Position numbers and translations under genes: made by a program. Shown here piece by piece: positions 8,419 through 21,887 of a stretch of DNA of 64,000 nucleotides. The stretch's first letter is position 1. Each line of letters begins with the position of its first letter. The DNA comes from Heligmosomoides polygyrus polygyrus (Eukaryota; Nematoda; Chromadorea; Rhabditida; Heligmosomidae): assembly GCA_947396885.1 (NCBI GenBank), contig OX377204.1, forward strand, positions 53,121,139 to 53,185,138, in the 5' to 3' direction. The notes below the pieces were generated by a model, which saw only the letters and a list, made by a program, of their open reading frames with translations, searched no databases and was not told where the DNA came from.

Positions 8419-9071
8419 AATCGTATTGCAATGGTCCATGATGCGCAGATTGGGTGGAGGGGAGCTATCGAGTACACGTACGCGGTGGCCGGCTCAATGA
8501 TGAAGTTTTTCGTGGACGCAATGGGCTTGATGCTCGATGCCCGTCGACGGCGCTATGCAGCAACGTCCGAGTGCTTAAGGAGATTGACTAGAAATCAATT
8601 GGTCTCTGCCCGCGCAGGTTCGAATCCTGCTCGCTGCGAATCGTTTTGCAATGGTCCGTGATGCGCAGATTGGGTGGATGGGAGCTAGCGAGTACACGTA
8701 CGCGGTGGTCCGCTAGGAGATGAAGTTGTTCGTGGACGCAATGGGCTTGATGCTCGATGCCTGTCGACGGTGCTATGCAGCGATGTCCGAGTGGTTAAGG
8801 AGATTGACTCGAAATCAATTGGGCTCTGCCCGCGCAGGTTCGAATCCTACTCGCTGCGAATCGTTTTGCAATGGTCCGTTATGCGCAGATTGGGGGGATG
8901 GGAGCTAGCGAGTACACGTACGCGGTGGTCCGCTAGGAGATGAAGTTCTTCGTGGACGCAATGGGCTCCATGCCTGTCGGCGGTGCTATGCAGCGATGTC
9001 CGAGTGGTTAAGGAGATTGACTAGAAATCAATTGGGCTCTGCCCGCGCAGGTTCGAATCCTACTCGCTGCG

Positions 9072-12000
9072 AATCGTTTTACAATGGTCCGTGATGCGCA
9101 GATTGCATGGATGGGAGCTAGCGAGTCCACGTACGCGGTGGTCCCCTAGGAGATCGAGTTGTTCGTGGACGCAATGGGCTTGATGCTCGATGCCTGTCGA
9201 CGGTGCTATGCAGCGATGTCCGAGTGGTTAAGGAGATTGACTCGAAATCAATTGGGCTCTGCCCGCGCAGGTTCGAATCCTACTCGCTGCGAATCGTTTT
9301 GCAATGGTCCGTTATGCGCAGATTGGGGGGATGGGAGCTAGCGAGTACACGTACGCGGTGGTCCGCTAGGAGATGAAGTTCTTCGTGGACGCAATGGGCT
9401 CCATGCCTGTCGGCAGTGCTATGCAGCGATGTCCGAGTGGTTAAGGAGATTGACTCGAAATCAATTAGGCTCTGCCCGCGCAGGTTCGAATCCTGCTCGC
9501 TGCGAATCGTATTGCAATGGTCCATGATGCGCAGATTGGGTGGAGGGGAGCTATCGAGTACATGTACGCGGTGGCCGGCTCAATGATGAAGTTTTCGTGG
9601 ACGCAATGGGCTTGATGCTCGATGCCCGTCGACGGCGCTATGCAGCAACGTCCGAGTGCTTAAGGAGATTGACTAGAAATCAATTGGTCTCTGCCCGCGC
9701 AGGTTCGAATCCTACTCGCTGAGAATCGTTTTGCAATGGTCCGTGATGCGCAGATTGGGTGGAGGGTGAACTAGCGAGGACACGTACGCGGTGGTCCGCT
9801 AGGAGATGAAGTTCTTCGCGGACGCAATGGGCTCCATGCCTGTCGGCGGTGCTATGCAGCGATGTCCGAGTGGTTAAGGAGATTGACTCGAAATCAATTA
9901 GGCTCTGCCCGCGCAGGTTCGAATCCTGCTCGCTGCGAATCGTATTGCAATGGTCCATGATGCGCAGATTGGGTGGAGGGGAGCTATCGAGTACACGTAC
10001 GCGGTGGCCGGCTCAATGATGAAGTTTTTCGTGGACGCAATGGGCTTGATGCTCGATGCCCGTCGACGGCGCTATGCAGCAACGTCCGAGTGCTTAAGGA
10101 GATTGACTAGAAATCAATTGGGCTCTGCCCGCGCAGGTTCGAATCCTACTCGCTGCGAATCGTTTTGCAATGGTCCGTTATGCGCAGATTGGGGGGATGG
10201 GAGCTAGCGAGTACACGTACGCGGTGGTCCGCTAGGAGATGAAGTTCTTCGTGGACGCAATGGGCTCCATGCCTGTCGGCGGTGCTATGCAGCGATGTCC
10301 GAGTGGTTAAGGAGATTGACTAGAAATCAATTGGGCTCTGCCCGCGCAGGTTCGAATCCTACTCGCTGCGAATCGTTTTACAATGGTCCGTGATGCGCAG
10401 ATTGCATGGATGGGAGCTAGCGAGTCCACGTACGCGGTGGTCCCCTAGGAGATCGAGTTGTTCGTGGACGCAATGGGCTTGATGCTCGATGCCTGTCGAC
10501 GGTGCTATGCAGCGATGTCCGAGTGGTTAAGGAGATTGACTCGAAATCAATTGGGCTCTGCCCGCGCAGGTTCGAATCCTACTCGCTGCGAATCGTTTTG
10601 CAATGGTCCGTTATGCGCAGATTGGGGGGATGGGAGCTAGCGAGTACACGTACGCGGTGGTCCGCTAGGAGATGAAGTTCTTCGTGGACGCAATGGGCTC
10701 CATGCCTGTCGGCAGTGCTATGCAGCGATGTCCGAGTGGTTAAGGAGATTGACTCGAAATCAATTAGGCTCTGCCCGCGCAGGTTCGAATCCTGCTCGCT
10801 GCGAATCGTATTGCAATGGTCCATGATGCGCAGATTGGGTGGAGGGGAGCTATCGAGTACATGTACGCGGTGGCCGGCTCAATGATGAAGTTTTCGTGGA
10901 CGCAATGGGCTTGATGCTCGATGCCCGTCGACGGCGCTATGCAGCAACGTCCGAGTGCTTAAGGAGATTGACTAGAAATCAATTGGTCTCTGCCCGCGCA
11001 GGTTCGAATCCTACTCGCTGAGAATCGTTTTGCAATGGTCCGTGATGCGCAGATTGGGTGGAGGGTGAACTAGCGAGGACACGTACGCGGTGGTCCGCTA
11101 GGAGATGAAGTTCTTCGCGGACGCAATGGGCTCCATGCCTGTCGGCGGTGCTATGCAGCGATGTCCGAGTGGTTAAGGAGATTGACTCGAAATCAATTAG
11201 GCTCTGCCCGCGCAGGTTCGAATCCTGCTCGCTGCGAATCGTATTGCAATGGTCCATGATGCGCAGATTGGGTGGAGGGGAGCTATCGAGTACACGTACG
11301 CGGTGGCCGGCTCAATGATGAAGTTTTTCGTGGACGCAATGGGCTTGATGCTCGATGCCCGTCGACGGCGCTATGCAGCAACGTCCGAGTGCTTAAGGAG
11401 ATTGACTAGAAATCAATTGGGCTCTGCCCGCGCAGGTTCGAATCCTACTCGCTGCGAATCGTTTTGCAATGGTCCGTTATGCGCAGATTGGGGGGATGGG
11501 AGCTAGCGAGTACACGTACGCGGTGGTCCGCTAGGAGATGAAGTTCTTCGTGGACGCAATGGGCTTGATGCTCGATGCCTGTCGACGGCGCTATGCAGCA
11601 ACGTCCGAGTGCTTAAGGAGATTGACTAGAAATCAATTGGGCTCTGCCCGCGCAGGTTCGAATCCTACTCGCTGCGAATCGTTTTACAATGGTCCGTGAT
11701 GCGCAGATTGCATGGATGGGAGCTAGCGAGTCCACGTACGCGGTGGTCCCCTAGGAGATCGAGTTGTTCGTGGACGCAATGGGCTTGATGCTCGATGCCT
11801 GTCGACGGTGCTATGCAGCGATGTCCGAGTGGTTAAGGAGATTGACTCGAAATCAATTGGGCTCTGCCCGCGCAGGTTCGAATCCTACTCGCTGCGAATC
11901 GTTTTGCAATGGTCCGTTATGCGCAGATTGGGGGGATGGGAGCTAGCGAGTACACGTACGCGGTGGTCCGCTAGGAGATGAAGTTCTTCGTGGACGCAAT

Positions 12001-14061
12001 GGGCTCCATGCCTGTCGGCAGTGCTATGCAGCGATGTCCGAGTGGTTAAGGAGATTGACTCGAAATCAATTAGGCTCTGCCCGCGCAGGTTCGAATCCTG
12101 CTCGCTGCGAATCGTATTGCAATGGTCCATGATGCGCAGATTGGGTGGAGGGGAGCTATCGAGTACATGTACGCGGTGGCCGGCTCAATGATGAAGTTTT
12201 CGTGGACGCAATGGGCTTGATGCTCGATGCCCGTCGACGGCGCTATGCAGCAACGTCCGAGTGCTTAAGGAGATTGACTAGAAATCAATTGGTCTCTGCC
12301 CGCGCAGGTTCGAATCCTACTCGCTGAGAATCGTTTTGCAATGGTCCGTGATGCGCAGATTGGGTGGAGGGTGAACTAGCGAGGACACGTACGCGGTGGT
12401 CCGCTAGGAGATGAAGTTCTTCGCGGACGCAATGGGCTCCATGCCTGTCGGCGGTGCTATGCAGCGATGTCCGAGTGGTTAAGGAGATTGACTCGAAATC
12501 AATTAGGCTCTGCCCGCGCAGGTTCGAATCCTGCTCGCTGCGAATCGTATTGCAATGGTCCATGATGCGCAGATTGGGTGGAGGGGAGCTATCGAGTACA
12601 CGTACGCGGTGGCCGGCTCAATGATGAAGTTTTTCGTGGACGCAATGGGCTTGATGCTCGATGCCCGTCGACGGCGCTATGCAGCAACGTCCGAGTGCTT
12701 AAGGAGATTGACTAGAAATCAATTGGGCTCTGCCCGCGCAGGTTCGAATCCTACTCGCTGCGAATCGTTTTGCAATGGTCCGTTATGCGCAGATTGGGGG
12801 GATGGGAGCTAGCGAGTACACGTACGCGGTGGTCCGCTAGGAGATGAAGTTCTTCGTGGACGCAATGGGCTCCATGCCTGTCGGCGGTGCTATGCAGCGA
12901 TGTCCGAGTGGTTAAGGAGATTGACTAGAAATCAATTGGGCTCTGCCCGCGCAGGTTCGAATCCTACTCGCTGCGAATCGTTTTACAATGGTCCGTGATG
13001 CGCAGATTGCATGGATGGGAGCTAGCGAGTCCACGTACGCGGTGGTCCCCTAGGAGATCGAGTTGTTCGTGGACGCAATGGGCTTGATGCTCGATGCCTG
13101 TCGACGGTGCTATGCAGCGATGTCCGAGTGGTTAAGGAGATTGACTCGAAATCAATTGGGCTCTGCCCGCGCAGGTTCGAATCCTACTCGCTGCGAATCG
13201 TTTTGCAATGGTCCGTTATGCGCAGATTGGGGGAATGGGAGCTAGCGAGTACACGTACGCGGTGGTGCGCTAGGAGATGAAGTTCTTCGTGGACGCAATG
13301 GGCTCCATGCCTGTCGGCAGTGCTATGCAGCGATGTCCGAGTGGTTATGGAGATTGACTCGAAATCAATTAGGCTCTGCCCGCGCAGGTTCGAATCCTGC
13401 TCGCTGCGAATCGTATTGCAATGGTCCATGATGCGCAGATTGGGTGGAGGGGAGCTATCGAGTACATGTACGCGGTGGCCGGCTCAATGATGAAGTTTTC
13501 GTGGACGCAATGGGCTTGATGCTCGATGCCCGTCGACGGCGCTATGCAGCAACGTCCGAGTGCTTAAGGAGATTGACTAGAAATCAATTGGTCTCTGCCC
13601 GCGCAGGTTCGAATCCTACTCGCTGAGAATCGTTTTGCAATGGTCCGTGATGCGCAGATTGGGTGGAGGGTGAACTAGCGAGGACACGTACGCGGTGGTC
13701 CGCTAGGAGATGAAGTTCTTCGCGGACGCAATGGGCTCCATGCCTGTCGGCGGTGCTATGCAGCGATGTCCGAGTGGTTAAGGAGATTGACTCGAAATCA
13801 ATTAGGCTCTGCCCGCGCAGGTTCGAATCCTGCTCGCTGCGAATCGTATTGCAATGGTCCATGATGCGCAGATTGGGTGGAGGGGAGCTATCGAGTACAC
13901 GTACGCGGTGGCCGGCTCAATGATGAAGTTTTTCGTGGACGCAATGGGCTTGATGCTCGATGCCCGTCGACGGCGCTATGCAGCAACGTCCGAGTGCTTA
14001 AGGAGATTGACTAGAAATCAATTGGGCTCTGCCCGCGCAGGTTCGAATCCTACTCGCTGCG
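9072..14061 (+). repeat. Array region 2: 6-unit higher-order repeat, about 1299 bp
   Basis: Order C1-C4-P-C4-H1-A1 recurs. Starts: 9210 C1, 9423 C4, 9642 P, 9856 C4, 10076 H1, 10289 A1; 10509 C1, 10722 C4, 10941 P, 11155 C4, 11375 H1, 11595 H1; 11815 C1, 12028 C4, 12247 P, 12461 C4, 12681 H1, 12894 A1; 13114 C1, 13327 C4, 13546 P, 13760 C4, 13980 H1. Steps between copies are 1299, 1306 and 1299 bp. The 7-bp longer step comes from copy 2, where the sixth unit (11595) is a long-spacer H1 in place of the short-spacer A1 but still keeps the A1 downstream flank with TTTTACA. No copy in this region is fully intact. Copy 13327 has an A-to-T change in the D loop. Confidence 0.93.
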
Positions 14062-15588
14062 AATCGTTTTGCAATGGTCCGTTATGCGCAGATTGGGGGG
14101 ATGGGAGCTAGCGAGTACACGTACGCGGTGGTCCGCTAGGAGATGAAGTTCTTCGTGGACGCAATGGGCTTGATGCTCGATGCCTGTCGACGGCGCTATG
14201 CAGCAACGTCCGAGTGCTTAAGGAGATTGACTAGAAATCAATTGGTCTCTGCCCGCGCAGGTTCGAATCCTACTCGCTGAGAATCGTTTTGCAATGGTCC
14301 GTGATGCGCAGATTGGGTGGAGGGTGAACTAGCGAGGACACGTACGCGGTGGTCCGCTAGGAGATGAAGTTCTTCGCGGACGCAATGGGCTCCATGCCTG
14401 TCGGCGGTGCTATGCAGCGATGTCCGAGTGGTTAAGGAGATTGACTCGAAATCAATTAGGCTCTGCCCGCGCAGGTTCGAATCCTGCTCGCTGCGAATCG
14501 TATTGCAATGGTCCATGATGCGCAGATTGGGTGGAGGGGAGCTATCGAGTACACGTACGCGGTGGCCGGCTCAATGATGAAGTTTTTCGTGGACGCAATG
14601 GGCTTGATGCTCGATGCCCGTCGACGGCGCTATGTAGCAACGTCCGAGTGCTTAAGGAGATTGACTAGAAATCAATTGGGCTCTGCCCGCGCAGGTTCGA
14701 ATCCTACTCGCTGCGAATCGTTTTGCAATGGTCCGTTATGCGCAGATTGGGGGGATGGGAGCTAGCGAGTACACGTACGCGGTGGTCCGCTAGGAGATGA
14801 AGTTCTTCGTGGACGCAATGGGCTTGATGCTCGATGCCTGTCGACGGTGCTATGCAGCGATGTCCGAGTGGTTAAGGAGATTGACTCGAAATCAATTGGG
14901 CTCTGCCCGCGCAGGTTCGAATCCTGCTCGCTGCGAATCGTTTTGCAATGGTCCATGATGCGCAGATTGGGTGGAGGGGAGCTATCGAGTACACGTACGC
15001 GGTGGCCGGCTCAATGATGAAGATTTTCGTGGACGCAATGGGCTTGATGCTCGATGCCCGTCGACGGCGCTATGCAGCAACGTCCGAGTGCTTAAGGAGA
15101 TTGACTAGAAATCAATTGGTCTCTGCCCGCGCAGGTTCGAATCCTGCTCGCTGCGAATCGTTTTGCAATGGTCCGTGATGCGCAGATTGGGTGGATGGGA
15201 GCTAGCGAGTACACGTACGCGGTTGTCCGCTAGGAGATGAAGTTGTTCGTGGACGCAATGGGCTTGATGCTCGATGCCTGTCGACGGTGCTATGCAGCGA
15301 TGTCCGAGTGGTTAAGGAGATTGACTCGAAATCAATTGGGCTCTGCCCGCGCAGGTTCGAATCCTACTCGCTGCGAATCGTTTTGCAATGGTCCGTTATG
15401 CGCAGATTGGGGGGATGGGAGCTAGCGAGTACACGTACGCGGTGGTCCGCTAGGAGATGAAGTTCTTCGTGGACGCAATGGGCTCCATGCCTGTCGGCGG
15501 TGCTATGCAGCGATGTCCGAGTGGTTAAGGAGATTGACTAGAAATCAATTGGGCTCTGCCCGCGCAGGTTCGAATCCTACTCGCTGCG
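14062..15588 (+). repeat. Array region 3: mixed units between two HOR blocks
   Basis: Starts: 14200 P, 14414 C4, 14634 H1, 14854 C, 15074 H, 15294 C1, 15507 A1. The order from 14854 onward (C, H, C1, A1) resembles 8557-8990 in region 1, so the region reads as a junction between the 1299-bp HOR and a region-1-like stretch. Copy 14634 has C2 changed to T, breaking one more acceptor pair. Confidence 0.9.
14854..14935 (+). tRNA. tRNA-Ser (CGA), intact
   Basis: Fully paired CGA copy with TTTT. It is the first intact gene after the 5-kb 1299-bp HOR block, which has none, and is followed by a P/intact chimera at 15074. Confidence 0.95.
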
Positions 15589-18500
15589 AATCGTTTTACA
15601 ATGGTCCGTGATGCGCAGATTGCATGGATGGGAGCTAGCGAGTCCACGTACGCGGTGGTCCCCTAGGAGATCGAGTTGTTCGTGGACGCAATGGGCTTGA
15701 TGCTCGATGCCTGTCGACGGTGCTATGCAGCGATGTCCGAGTGGTTAAGGAGATTGACTCGAAATCAATTGGGCTCTGCCCGCGCAGGTTCGAATCCTAC
15801 TCGCTGCGAATCGTTTTGCAATGGTCCGTTATGCGCAGATTGGGGGGATGGGAGCTAGCGAGTACACGTACGCGGTGGTCCGCTAGGAGATGAAGTTCTT
15901 CGTGGACGCAATGGGCTCCATGCCTGTCGGCAGTGCTATGCAGCGATGTCCGACTGGATAAAGAGATTGACTCGAAATCAATTAGGCTCTGCCCGCGCAG
16001 GTTCGAATCCTGCTCGCTGCGAATCGTATTGCAATGGTCCATGATGCGCAGATTGGGGGGATGGGAGCTATCGAGTACATGTACGCGGTGGCCGGCTCAA
16101 TGATGAAGTTTTCGTGGACGCAATGGGCTTGATGCTCGATGCCCTTCGACGGCGCTATGCAGCAACGTCCGAGTGCTTAAGGAGATTGACTAGAAATCAA
16201 TTGGTCTCTGCCCGCGCAGGTTCGAATCCTACTCGCTGAGAATCGTTTTGCAATGGTCCGTGATGCGCAGATTGGGTGGAGGGTGAACTAGCGAGGACAC
16301 GTACGCGGTGGTCCGCTAGGAGATGAAGTTCTTCGCGGACGCAATGGGCTCCATGCCTGTCGGCGGTGCTATGCAGCGATGTCCGAGTGGTTAAGGAGAT
16401 TGACTCGAAATCAATTAGGCTCTGCCCGCGCAGGTTCGAATCCTGCTCGCTGCGAATCGTATTGCAATGGTCATTGATGCGCAGATTGGGTGGAGGGGAG
16501 CTATCGAGTACACGTACGCGGTGGCCGGCTCAATGATGAAGTTTTTCGTGGACGCAATGGGCTTGATGCTCGATGCCCGTCGACGGCGCTATGCAGCAAC
16601 GTCCGAGTGCTTAAGGAGATTGACTAGAAATCAATTGGTCTCTGCCCGCGCAGGTTCGAATCCTACTCGCTGAGAATCGTTTTGCAATGGTCCGTGATGC
16701 GCAGGTTGCGTGGATGGGAGCTAGCGAGTACACGTACGCGGTGGTCCGCTAGGAGATGAAGTTCTTCGTGGACGCAATGGGCTCCATGCCTGTCGGCAGT
16801 GCTATGCAGCGATGTCCGACTGGATAAAGAGATTGACTAGAAATCAATTGGGCTCTGCCCGCACAGGTTCGAATCCTACTCGCTGAGAATCGTTTTGCAA
16901 TGGTCCGTGATGCGCAGATTGGGTGGATGGGAGCTAGCGAGTACACGTACGCGGTGGTCCGCTAGGAGATGAAGTTCTTCGCGGACGCAATGGGCTCCAT
17001 GCCTGTCGGCGGTGCTATGCAGCGATGTCCGAGTGGTTAAGGAGATTGACTCGAAATCAATTAGGCTCTGCCCGCGCAGGTTCGAATCCTGCTCGCTGCG
17101 AATCGTATTGCAATGGTCCATGATGCGCAGATTGGGTGGAGGGGAGCTATCGAGTACACGTACGCGGTGGCCGGCTCAATGATGAAGTTTTTCGTGGACG
17201 CAATGGGCTTGATGCTCGATGCCCGTCGACGGCGCTATGCAGCAACGTCCGAGTGCTTAAGGAGATTGACTAGAAATCAATTGGTCTCTGCCCGCGCAGG
17301 TTCGAATCCTACTCGCTGAGAATCGTTTTGCAATGGTCCGTGATGCGCAGGTTGCGTGGATGAGAGCTAGCGAGTACACGTACGCGGTGGTCCGCTAGGA
17401 GATGAAGTTCTTCGTGGACGCAATGGGCTTGATGCTCGATGCCTGTCGGCGGTGCTATGCAGCGATGTCCGAGTGCTTAAGGAGATTGACTAGAAATCAA
17501 TTGGGCTCTGCCCGCGCATGTTCGAATCCTGCTCGCTGCAAATCATTTTGCAATGGTCCGTGATGCGCAGGTTGCGTGGATGGGAGCTAGCGAGTACACG
17601 TACGCGGTGGTCCGCTAGGAGATGAAGTTCTTCGTGGACGCAATGGGCTCCATGCCTGTCGGCGGTGCTATGCAGCGATGTCCGACTGGTTAAAGAGATT
17701 GACTAGAAATCAATTGGTCTCTGCCCGCGCAGGTTCGAATCCTACTCGCTGAGAATCGTTTTGCAATGGTCCGTGATGCGCAGGTTGCGTGGATGAGAGC
17801 TAGCGAGTACACGTACGCGGTGGTCCGCTAGGAGATGAAGTTCTTCGTGGACGCAATGGGCTTGATGCTCGATGCCCGTCGACGGCGCTATGCAGCAACG
17901 TCCGAGTGCTTAAGGAGATTGACTAGAAATCAATTGGTCTCTGCCCGCGCAGGTTCGAATACTACTCGCTGAGAATCGTTTTGCAATGGTCCGTGATGCG
18001 CAGATTGGGTGGAGGGTGAACTAGCGAGGACACGTACGCGGTGGTCCGCTAGGAGATGAAGTTGTTCGTGGACGCAATTGGCTTGATGCTCGATGCCTGT
18101 CGGCGGTGCTATGCAGCGATGTCCGAGTGCTTAAGGAGATTGACTAGAAATCAATTGGGCTCTGCCCGCGCATGTTCGAATCCTGCTCGCTGCAAATCAT
18201 TTTGCAATGGTCCGTGATGCGCAGATTGGGTGGATGGGAGCTAGCGAGTACACGTACGCGGTGGTCCGCTAGGAGATGAAGTTCTTCGCGGACGCAATGG
18301 GCTCCATGCCTGTCGGCGGTGCTATGCAGCGATGTCCGAGTGGTTAAGGAGATTGACTCGAAATCAATTGGGCTCTGCCCGCGCAGGTTCGAATCCTACT
18401 CGCTGCGAATCGTTTTACAATGGTCCGTGATGCGCAGATTGCATGGATGGGAGCTAGCGAGTCCACGTACGCGGTGGTCCCCTAGGAGATCGAGTTGTTC

Positions 18501-21226
18501 GTGGACGCAATGGGCTTGATGCTCGATGCCTGTCGACGGTGCTATGCAGCGATGTCCGAGTGGTTAAGGAGATTGACTCGAAATCAATTGGGCTCTGCCC
18601 GCGCAGGTTCGAATCCTACTCGCTGCGAATCGTTTTGCAATGGTCCGTTATGCGCAGATTGGGGGGATGGGAGCTAGCGAGTACACGTACGCGGTGGTCC
18701 GCTAGGAGATGAAGTTCTTCGTGGACGCAATGGGCTCCATGCCTGTCGGCAGTGCTATGCAGCGATGTCCGACTGGATAAAGAGATTGACTCGAAATCAA
18801 TTAGGCTCTGCCCGCGCAGGTTCGAATCCTGCTCGCTGCGAATCGTATTGCAATGGTCCATGATGCGCAGATTGGGGGGATGGGAGCTATCGAGTACATG
18901 TACGCGGTGGCCGGCTCAATGATGAAGTTTTCGTGGACGCAATGGGCTTGATGCTCGATGCCCTTCGACGGCGCTATGCAGCAACGTCCGAGTGCTTAAG
19001 GAGATTGACTAGAAATCAATTGGTCTCTGCCCGCGCAGGTTCGAATCCTACTCGCTGAGAATCGTTTTGCAATGGTCCGTGATGCGCAGATTGGGTGGAG
19101 GGTGAACTAGCGAGGACACGTACGCGGTGGTCCGCTAGGAGATGAAGTTCTTCGCGGACGCAATGGGCTCCATGCCTGTCGGCGGTGCTATGCAGCGATG
19201 TCCGAGTGGTTAAGGAGATTGACTCGAAATCAATTAGGCTCTGCCCGCGCAGGTTCGAATCCTGCTCGCTGCGAATCGTATTGCAATGGTCATTGATGCG
19301 CAGATTGGGTGGAGGGGAGCTATCGAGTACACGTACGCGGTGGCCGGCTCAATGATGAAGTTTTTCGTGGACGCAATGGGCTTGATGCTCGATGCCCGTC
19401 GACGGCGCTATGCAGCAACGTCCGAGTGCTTAAGGAGATTGACTAGAAATCAATTGGTCTCTGCCCGCGCAGGTTCGAATCCTACTCGCTGAGAATCGTT
19501 TTGCAATGGTCCGTGATGCGCAGGTTGCGTGGATGGGAGCTAGCGAGTACACGTACGCGGTGGTCCGCTAGGAGATGAAGTTCTTCGTGGACGCAATGGG
19601 CTCCATGCCTGTCGGCAGTGCTATGCAGCGATGTCCGACTGGATAAAGAGATTGACTAGAAATCAATTGGGCTCTGCCCGCACAGGTTCGAATCCTACTC
19701 GCTGAGAATCGTTTTGCAATGGTCCGTGATGCGCAGATTGGGTGGATGGGAGCTAGCGAGTACACGTACGCGGTGGTCCGCTAGGAGATGAAGTTCTTCG
19801 CGGACGCAATGGGCTCCATGCCTGTCGGCGGTGCTATGCAGCGATGTCCGAGTGGTTAAGGAGATTGACTCGAAATCAATTAGGCTCTGCCCGCGCAGGT
19901 TCGAATCCTGCTCGCTGCGAATCGTATTGCAATGGTCCATGATGCGCAGATTGGGTGGAGGGGAGCTATCGAGTACACGTACGCGGTGGCCGGCTCAATG
20001 ATGAAGTTTTTCGTGGACGCAATGGGCTTGATGCTCGATGCCCGTCGACGGCGCTATGCAGCAACGTCCGAGTGCTTAAGGAGATTGACTAGAAATCAAT
20101 TGGTCTCTGCCCGCGCAGGTTCGAATCCTACTCGCTGAGAATCGTTTTGCAATGGTCCGTGATGCGCAGGTTGCGTGGATGAGAGCTAGCGAGTACACGT
20201 ACGCGGTGGTCCGCTAGGAGATGAAGTTCTTCGTGGACGCAATGGGCTTGATGCTCGATGCCTGTCGGCGGTGCTATGCAGCGATGTCCGAGTGCTTAAG
20301 GAGATTGACTAGAAATCAATTGGGCTCTGCCCGCGCATGTTCGAATCCTGCTCGCTGCAAATCATTTTGCAATGGTCCGTGATGCGCAGGTTGCGTGGAT
20401 GGGAGCTAGCGAGTACACGTACGCGGTGGTCCGCTAGGAGATGAAGTTCTTCGTGGACGCAATGGGCTCCATGCCTGTCGGCGGTGCTATGCAGCGATGT
20501 CCGACTGGTTAAAGAGATTGACTAGAAATCAATTGGTCTCTGCCCGCGCAGGTTCGAATCCTACTCGCTGAGAATCGTTTTGCAATGGTCCGTGATGCGC
20601 AGGTTGCGTGGATGAGAGCTAGCGAGTACACGTACGCGGTGGTCCGCTAGGAGATGAAGTTCTTCGTGGACGCAATGGGCTTGATGCTCGATGCCCGTCG
20701 ACGGCGCTATGCAGCAACGTCCGAGTGCTTAAGGAGATTGACTAGAAATCAATTGGTCTCTGCCCGCGCAGGTTCGAATACTACTCGCTGAGAATCGTTT
20801 TGCAATGGTCCGTGATGCGCAGATTGGGTGGAGGGTGAACTAGCGAGGACACGTACGCGGTGGTCCGCTAGGAGATGAAGTTGTTCGTGGACGCAATTGG
20901 CTTGATGCTCGATGCCTGTCGGCGGTGCTATGCAGCGATGTCCGAGTGCTTAAGGAGATTGACTAGAAATCAATTGGGCTCTGCCCGCGCATGTTCGAAT
21001 CCTGCTCGCTGCAAATCATTTTGCAATGGTCCGTGATGCGCAGATTGGGTGGATGGGAGCTAGCGAGTACACGTACGCGGTGGTCCGCTAGGAGATGAAG
21101 TTCTTCGCGGACGCAATGGGCTCCATGCCTGTCGGCGGTGCTATGCAGCGATGTCCGAGTGGTTAAGGAGATTGACTCGAAATCAATTAGGCTCTGCCCG
21201 CGCAGGTTCGAATCCTGCTCGCTGCG
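15589..21226 (+). repeat. Array region 4: 13-unit HOR of 2819 bp, two copies
   Basis: First copy: 15727 C1, 15940 Kc, 16159 P, 16373 C4, 16593 P, 16806 K, 17019 C4, 17239 P, 17459 M, 17672 K, 17892 P, 18113 M, 18326 C1. Second copy: 18546 C1, 18759 Kc, 18978 P, 19192 C4, 19412 P, 19625 K, 19838 C4, 20058 P, 20278 M, 20491 K, 20711 P, 20932 M, 21145 C4. All thirteen starts are offset by exactly 2819 bp. Private variants are shared by both copies, such as CCCTTCGAC before 16159 and 18978, GGTCATTGATG before 16593 and 19412, and a C-to-A change in the B box of 17892 and 20711. Only the last unit differs in class, marking the exchange boundary. Confidence 0.94.
15940..16021 (+). pseudogene. tRNA-Ser (CGA) pseudogene, class Kc
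   Basis: Copies 15940 and 18759 (2819 bp apart) combine the K-type D arm, with an extra T-to-A (GGATAAAG), with a C4-type 3' half, anticodon CGA and TATT. Confidence 0.75.
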
Positions 21227-21805
21227 AATCGTATTGCAATGGTCCATGATGCGCAGATTGGGTGGAGGGGAGCTATCCAGTACACGTACGCGGTGGCCGG
21301 CTCAATGATGAAGTTTTTCGTGGACGCAATGGGCTTGATGCTCGATGCCCGTCGACGGCGCTATGCAGCAACGTCCGAGTGCTTAAGGAGATTGACTAGA
21401 AATCAATTGGTCTCTGCCCGCGCAGGTTCGAATCCTACTCGCTGAGAATCGTTTTGCAATGGTCCGTGATGCGCAGATTGGGTGGAGGGTGAACTAGCGA
21501 GGACACGTACGCGGTGGTCCGCTAGGAGATGAAGTTGTTCGTGGACGCAATTGGCTTGATGCTCGATGCCTGTCGGCGGTGCTATGCAGCGATGTCCGAG
21601 TGCTTAAGGAGATTGACTAGAAATCAATTGGGCTCTGCCCGCGCATGTTCGAATCCTGCTCGCTGCAAATCATTTTGCAATGGTCCGTGATGCGCAGATT
21701 GGGTGGATGGGAGCTAGCGAGTACACGTACGCGGTGGTCCGCTAGGAGATGAAGTTGTTCGTGGACGCAATGGGCTTGATGCTCGATGCCTGTCGACGGT
21801 GCTAT

Positions 21806-21887
21806 GCAGCGATGTCCGAGTGGTTAAGGAGATTGACTCGAAATCAATTGGGCTCTGCCCGCGCAGGTTCGAATCCTGCTCGCTGCG
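21806..21887 (+). tRNA. tRNA-Ser (CGA), intact
   Basis: Fully paired CGA copy with TTTT terminator; partner of 23992 in the 2186-bp HOR. Confidence 0.95.

Larger units (their letters stand above)
1..9071 (+). repeat. Array region 1: mixed units
   Basis: Copy starts and classes: 99 A, 319 P, 540 M, 751 C, 964 A, 1175 C, 1388 A3, 1607 M, 1827 H, 2047 C1, 2260 A1, 2480 C1, 2693 C4, 2912 P, 3126 C4, 3346 P, 3567 M, 3787 C, 4000 C4, 4220 P, 4441 M, 4661 C, 4882 M, 5102 C1, 5315 R, 5527 C7, 5740 A1, 5960 C1, 6173 C7, 6386 C4, 6605 P, 6819 C4, 7039 H1, 7252 C4, 7471 H2, 7684 A2, 7904 C, 8124 P, 8337 K, 8557 H, 8777 C1, 8990 A1. There is no single HOR, but short runs recur: M-C at 3567, 4441 and 540; C7 follows C1 or R at 5527 and 6173. 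Copy 4000 has in addition G15A. Confidence 0.93.
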
